A stretch of 47,346 nt of DNA. Source: Bacillus sp. FJAT-25509 (lineage in GTDB: Bacteria; Bacillota; Bacilli; Bacillales; Bacillaceae_G). The stretch's first letter is position 1. The number at the start of each line of letters is the position of its first letter. Position numbers and translations under genes: made by a program. Shown piece by piece: positions 41,849 through 47,346 of this stretch. The notes below the pieces were generated by a model. The model made no database searches. It was not told where the DNA came from and worked only from the letters and a program-made list of their open reading frames with translations. The DNA lies in the NCBI RefSeq assembly GCF_001420605.1, contig NZ_LJIZ01000027.1, forward strand, positions 1 to 47,346. Reading direction: 5' to 3'.

Positions 41849-42076
41849 TCATTTCCCTTCCTCAAAATTACTTAACTTTACGTACCAAGGATAAAGAAAA
41901 AGTCCAACAACTCCAACTATTGGAAATAGATCTGCGAGAGTCATTAAAATCTTTGTTTCGAAAGATATAAATTGTTTTTGACCACAATTTGTACAAATTG
42001 CACCGTTTTTTGAAAATCCTAGTTTCCATATCGATTTCTTTGTCCATTTATAATTACAATTTTGACATGTTGCCAT
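41849..42076 (-). CDS. CXXC-20-CXXC (TIGR04104-type) zinc-ribbon membrane protein
   Basis: A 75-residue protein with Cys4-x2-Cys7 and Cys28-x2-Cys31 separated by exactly twenty residues, the defining spacing of the TIGR04104 family (MATCQNCNYKW ... ICTNCGQKQFI). A transmembrane helix follows (LADLFPIVGVVGLFLYPWYV). It probably binds zinc on the cytoplasmic side; function unknown. Start ATG 42076 is preceded by AAGGAGG. It is followed by a terminator and lies close to another small membrane-protein gene. Confidence 0.85.
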   Translation of the reverse strand: MATCQNCNYKWTKKSIWKLGFSKNGAICTNCGQKQFISFETKILMTLADLFPIVGVVGLFLYPWYVKLSNFEEGK

Positions 42077-42122
42077 AATAACCTCCTTCTTTATTTTATT
42101 TCTTTATGTATTTTCGCATGCG

Positions 42123-42356
42123 TTAGTTGAATAGGAATCCTTGTATTGATACTAAGAACACAAGCAAAGATACTATGAAACTAATAGTACCTATTTTATT
42201 TCGTTTCAGTTGAAATTCAGATATACTTGCCAACAAAAACGTTGCTCCTATGAATAAGAGCATATAAAGCGTTAATGAAAAATTCTTAGTTATTAAGCCA
42301 TAAATAGCCAAAATTAAGCCTATCAAACTAATATTAATCTCAAATTTTTTAACAAT
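42123..42356 (-). CDS. DUF3953-like small membrane protein, possible ATT start
   Basis: A 67-77 residue protein with two helices (SLIGLILAIYGLITKNFSLT region and IGTISFIVSLLVFLVSIQGF), resembling DUF3953 proteins of Bacillus. No ATG/GTG/TTG fits the ribosome site. GGAGG (near 42363) is 7 nt before an in-frame ATT at 42356, giving (M)VKKFEINISLIGLIL, the kind of N-terminus expected for the family. The first usual start, TTG 42326, has no ribosome site. The stop codon and last codons (TTC AAC TAA) are supplied by a copy of the dispersed repeat. Confidence 0.65.
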   Translation of the reverse strand: MVKKFEINISLIGLILAIYGLITKNFSLTLYMLLFIGATFLLASISEFQLKRNKIGTISFIVSLLVFLVSIQGFLFN

Positions 42357-42395
42357 CGAAATACCTCCGCACTATTTACTTAATCATAAATTCTT

Positions 42396-42422
42396 GTACA
42401 ACTATCGCACAGCACAGTTCAA
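42396..42422. repeat. Dispersed inverted repeat copy
   Basis: GTACAACTATCGCACAGCAC followed by AGTTCAA; between two small membrane-protein genes. A half copy, CGCATGCGTTAGTTGAAT, is at 42115-42132. Confidence 0.5.
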
Positions 42423-42443
42423 TAAGTACTATGAATTTTTAAA

Positions 42444-42755
42444 TTAATAATTATAGATAAAAATGAATATTAAAAATACTGGAAATGTAATAACACTTAT
42501 CCATTTTGGAAATCGTATATTAAATTTACCTAGCATTTTTCTTATATTATCCTCACATAATACAGCTAGGTTTATCATAAAAAAACACGTTAATAGGAAT
42601 AACTTAAAAGAAATTTTCATATGCGAAAGCAACGAAAAAAATATCAAAAGGAAAAACATCTCAGCTAGGAATTCAGCTAAATCATATTTTCTAACATTAT
42701 TCTTAAAAAGCCATTTTATATATTTCTTTAATAATGACAGTTCTAATCCCTCCAT
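42444..42755 (-). CDS. Membrane protein of about 100 residues, unknown function
   Basis: A frame of 103 codons with three predicted helices (about 28-44, 48-65 and 85-102) and a basic loop DNIRKMLGKFNIRFPKW. The ATG at 42755 is part of the ribosome site itself (ATGGAGGG), exactly as for the sigma gene at 38.5 kb. The only codon with proper spacing is CTG 42740, so initiation there is possible. No family is recognised. Confidence 0.5.
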   Translation of the reverse strand: MEGLELSLLKKYIKWLFKNNVRKYDLAEFLAEMFFLLIFFSLLSHMKISFKLFLLTCFFMINLAVLCEDNIRKMLGKFNIRFPKWISVITFPVFLIFIFIYNY

Positions 42756-43088
42756 AAATTTTTATTTATCTATACATCAAAATGTAAAAGCTTGATTAAT
42801 TCATATGAAAAGAAAAATAAATAATATTGTTAATTACTCAATTATATATATAAATTCATTAACAGTAACTTGGGGGAATTTCTCCTTTTTTTCACAGGAA
42901 TTAAATTATCCTTATGCATCTAACCTGTCATTTACTTGAATAAGCATAAGCGAGCCTCTATTGAAATTACTCTTACTTTTAGTTCAACAAGGAATTTAAC
43001 TATTGCTTGTTGAACTACTCTTAGTTAGCAAATTTTGATAATATTCTTAATGAATTATTTTAAATGCTTAATTTAGGAGGGGTTATAT
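42756..43088. other. Intergenic region with long inverted repeat
   Basis: GTTCAACAAG/CTTGTTGAAC (42982-43015) forms a 10-bp stem with a 14-nt loop containing TTTAACTATTG, related to the dispersed repeat. CTGTCATTTACTTGAA (42928) recurs from 873 and 9149. No gene is seen. Confidence 0.5.
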
Positions 43089-43574
43089 TTGCAAATGTTT
43101 TTTAGATATAATTGGTCGGTAAGAGAAGAATGGTATAGGTGGTGTGAAGAGTTAAGTGAAGAAGAACTACTGTTGAACCGCTCTGGTGGAATGGGTAGTA
43201 TTTTACATACACTTTTTCATATAGTTGATGTAGAGTGGAGCTGGATTCGAGTATTACAAGGCAAATCTGATTTTCAGGAGAATTTCAATGCTTATAAAAG
43301 CTTAGATAAAGTTCGTGAATTGGACGCTAAATTTCATATTGAAGTGAAAAATTTTGTAGACAACTGGGATAATGAAATGGAAAATCGTTTATTTTACGAT
43401 ACCTTACCAGATGGAAGAAATGTGACGGATACTTGGGGTGAAATCATTAGACATACCATTGCTCATGAAATTCACCATATAGGACAATTATCAATTTGGG
43501 CAAGGGAAATCGGGAAACAACCTGTTTCTGCAAATCTAATTGGGCGAGGTCTTGCCACTCATTCGAATAATTAG
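43089..43574 (+). CDS. DinB-family protein
   Basis: A 161-residue DinB-fold protein. ILHTLFHIVDVEWSWIRVLQ carries the first metal histidines and HTIAHEIHHIGQLSIWAREI is the H-x3-HH helix of the family. FRYNWSVREEWYRWCEELSE is the typical first helix. Probably a metal-dependent enzyme of unknown substrate, perhaps a thiol S-transferase. The start is TTG 43089, six nt after GGAGGGG; ATG 43095 is too far. A single gene with its own terminator. Confidence 0.88.
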   Translation: MQMFFRYNWSVREEWYRWCEELSEEELLLNRSGGMGSILHTLFHIVDVEWSWIRVLQGKSDFQENFNAYKSLDKVRELDAKFHIEVKNFVDNWDNEMENRLFYDTLPDGRNVTDTWGEIIRHTIAHEIHHIGQLSIWAREIGKQPVSANLIGRGLATHSNN

Positions 43575-43623
43575 TTAAGAAAGAAAATAATTTAATCAAT
43601 TTCTTTTATAAGTATAAATTCTA

Positions 43624-43650
43624 GCTACCATCGACGGTAGCTTTTTTAGG
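43624..43650 (+). terminator. Rho-independent terminator
   Basis: GCTACC ATCGAC GGTAGC followed by T6. Confidence 0.85.
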
Positions 43651-43678
43651 TTAAGTAATTGGGATTATATAGGACTTA

Positions 43679-43707
43679 TTCAACTAAAACACATTGCAAT
43701 AGTTAAA
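43679..43707. repeat. Dispersed inverted repeat copy (degenerate)
   Basis: TTCAACTAAAACACATTGCA followed by ATAGTTAAA, between the DinB terminator and the lyase terminator. Confidence 0.35.
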
Positions 43708-43783
43708 TAACACTCAGGAGCAGGTGGAATAACTGCAATTATGCAGCTTGTAAGCTACAACATGTGGAATAGAGACCTAATAA

Positions 43784-43832
43784 AAAAATAAGGGATTTCT
43801 CATAAGATATAGGTATTTTATGAGAGTTCCCA
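43784..43832 (-). terminator. Terminator of the lyase gene
   Basis: GGGA and CTCATAAGATA pair with TATTTTATGAG and TTCCC; minus-strand tail TTATTTTTTTATT. Confidence 0.8.
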
Positions 43833-43881
43833 ATTCAGTTTTCATTTTAATATATCTAACAAGCCAAAAACATACCTCTTA

Positions 43882-44769
43882 TTATATCAAGGTTAATTTT
43901 CCGATTTTGTTACATTCTAAGGCGAACCAAACGACTCCATCCTTGTCACATACAATTCCGTGAGGTTCTGCATTATGTGTTTTAATTGTATATTCCACAA
44001 TTGCCTGGTCTCTTGTCAATCTTCCTATTTTATTTGCACCCCATTCAGTAAACCATAAATCAAATTCTTCTCCAACAGCAATAGCATGGGGGCGTGCATT
44101 TGGTGTAGGAATGTCATATTCTATTATCTCTCCAGAATAAGTGATTCTCCCTATCTTATTCCCAATTATTTCTACAAACCAAAGTGCATTATCATTTCCC
44201 CTTGTAATGCCTACAGGTCCTGATGCGGGTGTAGGAATTGGAAATTCCATTAATTCTCCAGATTCCGTTATTTTACCAATAGCATTGTTTTGGTTTTCAG
44301 TAAACCAAAGTGAGCTATCAGATCCTAGTGTAATAAAAGAAGGATATGAGCCTTTGTTAGGTAGTTCATATTCATGAATCTTCCCTTTTGTAGTCAATTT
44401 ACCAATCCGATTTCCATTCATCTCAGTAAACCAGATATCCCCATTTTGTCCTTCTGTAATTCCATACGGGCCTGAATTTGGATGCGGCAAAGGAAATTCT
44501 GTAAATACACCACTTGTAGAGAGCTTTCCTATTTTGTTGGCTCCATTTTCCGTAAACCAAACATCCCCTTTTGAAGATACTGTTAAACACATCACTCTAG
44601 CATTAGGTGTGGGAACAGTATACTCTTGAATATGTCCTTCTTGATCAAAACAACTAATTTTGTTTGCTTTATGTTGAGTAAACCATATTTTCCCATCATG
44701 CGAAACAGCTATACCATATGGACCCGAATCAGAAAACGGAAGATTTATTTCTTGCAGATTAAAATTCAT
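43882..44769 (-). CDS. vgb: Virginiamycin B (streptogramin B) lyase
   Basis: A 295-residue seven-bladed propeller made of repeats such as GPYGIAVSHDGKIWFTQHKA, NKISCF and IQEYTVPTPNA, the Vgb family pattern. Vgb opens type B streptogramins by Mg-dependent elimination. Residues corresponding to the catalytic set of the staphylococcal enzyme are present: Glu268 and His270 in AEPHGIV, and Glu285 in WFALECNKIGK. Length is close to the 299 residues of plasmid-borne Vgb. Start ATG 44769 is 5 nt after GGAGGGG. As a lone chromosomal gene it may be intrinsic resistance or have another natural substrate. Confidence 0.88.
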   Translation of the reverse strand: MNFNLQEINLPFSDSGPYGIAVSHDGKIWFTQHKANKISCFDQEGHIQEYTVPTPNARVMCLTVSSKGDVWFTENGANKIGKLSTSGVFTEFPLPHPNSGPYGITEGQNGDIWFTEMNGNRIGKLTTKGKIHEYELPNKGSYPSFITLGSDSSLWFTENQNNAIGKITESGELMEFPIPTPASGPVGITRGNDNALWFVEIIGNKIGRITYSGEIIEYDIPTPNARPHAIAVGEEFDLWFTEWGANKIGRLTRDQAIVEYTIKTHNAEPHGIVCDKDGVVWFALECNKIGKLTLI

Positions 44770-44954
44770 TTTAGCCCCTCCATTGAATATTAACTTCAAC
44801 TTAATAAATTTATATTTTAAAACTTCTACACATTAATAAAATCTATTTTCCAGCTCAAAAGCTTTTCATATGGTATTTATATCCAATTATTTAAATTCAA
44901 CAAATTATAAATTTTCCCTTTTACTTATTGAACTCTACTACCAATTAACGAAAT

Positions 44955-45012
44955 AAAAAAATCGACTAAACAGTCGATCATGTTGTACAACTAATGCAAT
45001 GCGTTAGTTCAA
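44955..45012 (-). terminator. Terminator plus inverted repeat cassette
   Basis: ATCGACT AAAC AGTCGAT with minus-strand T7 tail (44955-44978), then the repeat TACAACTAATGCAATGCGTT AGTTCAA (44986-45012). The same combination occurs at 47226-47280. Confidence 0.75.
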
Positions 45013-45143
45013 TAAGATTTTATTAATCTCTGTCCTATATTCATCTTCATCAAATAAGAATTAAGGTATTAAATTACATATCATAAGGTTCAAGCTTCAA
45101 AATATGTTCTTCAACATCCTTGCCTCTTGCGTTGGAAAAACCC

Positions 45144-45353
45144 CTACAAAGACTCTTTTTTCATTATAGAACCTACTAATGTATTAAATAATGTTTTTTT
45201 ATTATTACTAATATTATTAATTAAAGCTATGCCGTTTAAAAAGAAAAATATTAAAAGAATTGGACTTATATATACTATGGCAAATGCTATTACTGGAGAT
45301 GGTGATAGCTCCTCGCGGTTTAGTTTCTCAGTTTCTGGTAAAGAAAGCTTCAC
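45144..45353 (-). CDS. Doubtful 69-codon membrane protein frame
   Basis: GTG 45353 opens a frame with a polar N-terminus (KLSLPETEKLNREELSPSPV) and one long hydrophobic stretch (AFAIVYISPILLIFFFLNGI). The composition looks protein-like, but no ribosome site precedes it and two stop codons lie just upstream. It may be a decayed gene. Low confidence. Confidence 0.25.
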   Translation of the reverse strand: MKLSLPETEKLNREELSPSPVIAFAIVYISPILLIFFFLNGIALINNISNNKKTLFNTLVGSIMKKESL

Positions 45354-45463
45354 CAGCTTATGTTGCTTCTATTACTTGATATTCAAAATTAAGGAGCAAT
45401 AGACTACTAGTTATGAGTCTATTGCTCTTTATTAGTTGGTAACAAATCTGTATTTTCGGGACT

Positions 45464-45922
45464 CTATTCTAGGGTTATGTTATTTATTAAAACAGGCATA
45501 GTCATGGCATATAAATCATATCCTTTTGCCCAATAATCCTGTTTTACTAACTGTGTCCTAAATCCCATTTTTTCAAAGAAAACATTTGCGAATTGTGATG
45601 TCCGAACCTCTATATTTGTTATGCTGCTATTCATTTGAATTTCATCTATACAATGTTTAACAAGCTTCGATCCAATTTTTTTTCCTTTATATTTAGGGTC
45701 TGTAAAAATCCAAGAAATTCCACCTAAGTTTGTCTCAGGAAAATAATAACCACAAGCTCCGACTATTCTTTCATTTTCAATATAGACAAAGTATGTAGAA
45801 CCATAATTTTTTAGATATTCTTTAAGGTCTATAATTTCTGATGGATCAAAACTATCAGGAACATTGAGATTAAACACTTCCAAAATTTCTGCTAAATACT
45901 TATCTTCATATGGATATATCAA
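45464..45922 (-). CDS. GNAT N-acetyltransferase
   Basis: A 152-residue acetyltransferase: YFVYIENERIVGACGYYFPE, then ISWIFTDPKYKGKKIGSKLV (K-G-K-K-I-G acetyl-CoA loop), then ITNIEVRTSQFANVFFEKMGF. The substrate is unknown. The start is TTG 45922, seven nt after TAGGAGG; no nearby ATG. A hairpin downstream at 45402-45436 probably terminates it. Confidence 0.83.
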   Translation of the reverse strand: MIYPYEDKYLAEILEVFNLNVPDSFDPSEIIDLKEYLKNYGSTYFVYIENERIVGACGYYFPETNLGGISWIFTDPKYKGKKIGSKLVKHCIDEIQMNSSITNIEVRTSQFANVFFEKMGFRTQLVKQDYWAKGYDLYAMTMPVLINNITLE

Positions 45923-46167
45923 TTTTTTGCCTCCTAAAATACAGTTTATTAAAAATATAAAATATTGTTATATCTTATCATAAACAAAACGTTCAAAAGC
46001 TAGTGTTTGGAAAATTGTTTTTAAGTTGTATTTTTTTATATGTATATCTTATACAGTGTTAGTTAACATAAAAAAAGTTATCGGTAATAAAATAAAGGAT
46101 CTAAGTTATTAGCCTTTTTACTGCTAATTCAACTAACGCATTGCGTTAGTTGCATAAGGAATGATAC
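45923..46167. other. Intergenic region with perfect repeat copy
   Basis: Carries the most complete copy of the dispersed repeat (46128-46154), 14 bp beyond the methyltransferase stop codon. A weak hairpin with T-run follows. No gene is seen. Confidence 0.5.
46128..46154. repeat. Dispersed inverted repeat, best copy
   Basis: CAACTAACGCA-T-TGCGTTAGTTG (46130-46152) is a perfect inverted repeat with one central base, flanked by TT and CA. Confidence 0.8.
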
Positions 46168-47109
46168 CTAGTTACATCGATAAATCCCTACATTTTTTGA
46201 ATCTTGCCATACTCCTATATTAGATATTATATTCTCAGTCTCAACTTGTAGCCATTTTTGCATATCTAAATATAGTCCCTTATCGTCAGGTATATCTAAA
46301 GATGGGAACATACTAGTGATGTACTTAACGATTGGTTCTGCATGATGAAAGATTAATGCATTAGAGATAATTACTTCATCTATATTATCAAAGGCTGAAC
46401 TTAAAATCTCTTTTGCGTTTTCTATACAAAACGGATTAGCTGGAGATGTTCTTTCAGAAAAACCAAACTCTGTTAGCATATTATTACAAAGTTCTTGTAT
46501 TCGTGGTAATGAAAAACATGAATTTGTTGTAGCTATGAATCCACCATCTGGTTTGATAACATTCTTAAATCCTTTTATTGCATTTTTCACATCTGGTACA
46601 TGATACAGCATGTGCCTTGCAACTACCCAGTCATAAGCATTAGTAGTAAAAGGAAGTTTTCTCGCGTCTCCAACAATCCATTCGATATCTAAATTCTTTT
46701 GTTTAGAATTTTTTATTGCCTCATGTATCATCTTGGTAGACTGATCGTATCCAGTAAGATGACCTTTATAACCACTTTCTTTTAAATGAATTAAAAAATC
46801 ACCAGTAGCACATCCTATATCAAGAATTTTTTCGTTTTTTGTTAAATGTAGTTTTTCTATTACTATCTTATCTAAATTCACACGTTTTTCTTCATATTTT
46901 GCATGGGTATCAATACGGATTTGTAAGTGATCGCTTACCTCATATTGTCTTCTAATATCATCCATCTTCCGAGATTCTACGGTTACACAAAAATTTTGAA
47001 TAGCATGAGTTAATACTTCTGTTTTTGTTAATCCTTCATACTTTAGTGCTTCTTCAAATCTCTCTAAAAAACTTTCATTAATTCTAAAATGTATACTCTT
47101 TTCTTTCAT
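46168..47109 (-). CDS. Ribbon-helix-helix / SAM methyltransferase fusion
   Basis: A 313-residue protein. Residues 1-45 (MKEKSIHFRINESFLERFEE, ALKYEGLTKTEVLTHAIQNF) look like a ribbon-helix-helix DNA-binding unit. From about 85 a class I methyltransferase follows: EKILDIGCATGDFLIHLKES (motif I), GYDQSTKMIHEA, IEWIVGDARKLPF (motif II), YDWVVARHMLYHVPD (motif III) and NVIKPDGGFIATTN. The second half resembles UbiE/Methyltransf_11 enzymes acting on small molecules. ATG 47109 has AGGAG upstream, with GTGTACAAA between them, and TGTGTACACA lies 67 bp upstream, so the RHH part may bind its own promoter. Confidence 0.8.
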   Translation of the reverse strand: MKEKSIHFRINESFLERFEEALKYEGLTKTEVLTHAIQNFCVTVESRKMDDIRRQYEVSDHLQIRIDTHAKYEEKRVNLDKIVIEKLHLTKNEKILDIGCATGDFLIHLKESGYKGHLTGYDQSTKMIHEAIKNSKQKNLDIEWIVGDARKLPFTTNAYDWVVARHMLYHVPDVKNAIKGFKNVIKPDGGFIATTNSCFSLPRIQELCNNMLTEFGFSERTSPANPFCIENAKEILSSAFDNIDEVIISNALIFHHAEPIVKYITSMFPSLDIPDDKGLYLDMQKWLQVETENIISNIGVWQDSKNVGIYRCN

Positions 47110-47110
47110 G

Positions 47111-47185
47111 TTTGTACACTCCTAAATTTTAGCTAATGCAAACATAGCATAATTTGAAATTTTCTGTATATGAAGTGTGTACACA
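47111..47185. promoter_or_regulatory. Candidate operators of the RHH-methyltransferase gene
   Basis: TTTGTACAC (47111-47119, between ribosome site and start codon) and the palindrome TGTGTACACA (47176-47185, followed by AAA) share GTGTACA(C)AAA, a spacing and size suited to an RHH dimer. Confidence 0.4.
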
Positions 47186-47225
47186 AAATTGTATAAAAAA
47201 CAAAAATATCCTATTGCTTAATCCA

Positions 47226-47280
47226 ATAAAAAAAATCGACTAAATAGCCGATCTTGTTGTTCAACTAATGCATGCGTTCG
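47226..47280 (-). terminator. Terminator plus repeat cassette
   Basis: ATCGACT AAAT AGCCGAT (one mismatch) with minus-strand T7 tail, then TTCAACTAATGCATGCGTTC (47260-47279). It would end a minus-strand gene beyond the window. A further hairpin, GGTCATCCAGT/ACTGGTTGACC with T5, is at 47289-47320. Confidence 0.65.
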
Positions 47281-47346
47281 TATTATAAGGTCATCCAGTT
47301 TTTACTGGTTGACCATTTTTCATATGGTCTTATTATTATGGTAGCC

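Larger units (their letters stand above)
44770..45463. other. Intergenic region, about 690 bp
   Basis: Contains a terminator/repeat cassette (44955-45012), a doubtful membrane-peptide frame (45144-45353) and a hairpin GAGCAATAGACT/AGTCTATTGCTC (45402-45436), which probably ends the acetyltransferase gene at 45464. Confidence 0.5.

Noticed and set aside
45127-45402. Plus-strand 91-codon frame
   Set aside because: No ribosome site; composition (CCFYYLIF, Ser-rich) is poor, and the opposite strand is no less protein-like.

Overview
The window is chromosomal DNA of a low-GC, spore-forming Bacillaceae. Evidence: an alpha/beta-type SASP gene with a SigG-like promoter, an AbrB-type regulator, a B. 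cereus-type zinc phospholipase C, a YoaS/YozG-like pair, T-box control, and strong GGAGG ribosome sites with frequent TTG/GTG starts. A relative of the Bacillus cereus/Gottfriedia lineages fits, but the species cannot be fixed from the sequence alone. There is no rRNA, tRNA, CRISPR array or complete transposon. It looks like an accessory-rich stretch: five or six GNAT acetyltransferases, two DinB-fold proteins, several small membrane proteins and many single-gene transcription units, each closed by its own hairpin terminator.

Layout. 1-3.3 kb: a possible IS3-type end, then DinB, GNAT, lipoprotein, GNAT and a membrane-anchored protein, all minus. 3.7-7.4 kb (plus): a lipoprotein made of 34-residue TPRs, a DUF347-type membrane protein with an extra C-terminal domain, and a DUF2975 + HTH pair. 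7.5-16.5 kb (minus): GNAT, LysR, a large secreted Ig-like repeat protein, an MFS efflux-type transporter behind a complete T-box leader, small membrane proteins, GNAT and a PP2C-like phosphatase. 16.8-19.5 kb (plus): phospholipase C carrying a beta/gamma-crystallin-like domain, a membrane protein, and a DUF1003 protein behind a long structured leader. 20-24.7 kb (minus): an operon TetR - NCS1 permease - DUF917 - HyuA, probably for uptake and hydrolysis of a hydantoin-like compound, with an array of palindromic operators upstream. 25.4-29.5 kb: a 59-residue protein and a 1253-residue secreted S8 protease. 30-33 kb: small membrane/lipoproteins, then an AlbA_2-domain protein beside a RelA/SpoT-fold protein. 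33.2-36.6 kb: a frameshifted exported peptide, a 26-residue membrane peptide, a duplicated-domain AbrB, SASP and patatin. 36.7-38.5 kb: an ECF sigma factor with its membrane anti-sigma and a candidate autoregulatory promoter. 38.7-42.8 kb: a secreted protein, a membrane-ankyrin protein and small membrane proteins. 43-47.1 kb: DinB, a virginiamycin B lyase with its catalytic residues, GNAT, and a ribbon-helix-helix/methyltransferase fusion.

Most notable points. (1) A T-box leader directly controls a drug-efflux-type MFS gene, so a pump may answer to uncharged tRNA. (2) The DUF1003 leader contains two mutually exclusive pairings, one of which would free the ribosome site; I do not recognise it as a known riboswitch. 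(3) A dispersed family of about 27-bp inverted repeats (core CAACTAACGCA/TGCGTTAGTTG), several fused to minus-strand terminators, sits in at least eight intergenic gaps. (4) Four perfect TetR-type operators, three of them on an exact 77-bp period. (5) A 21-bp-phased array near 19.8-20.0 kb. (6) Several domain fusions or duplications (PLC-crystallin, double AbrB, RHH-methyltransferase). Start codons were reassigned wherever a ribosome site decided them.
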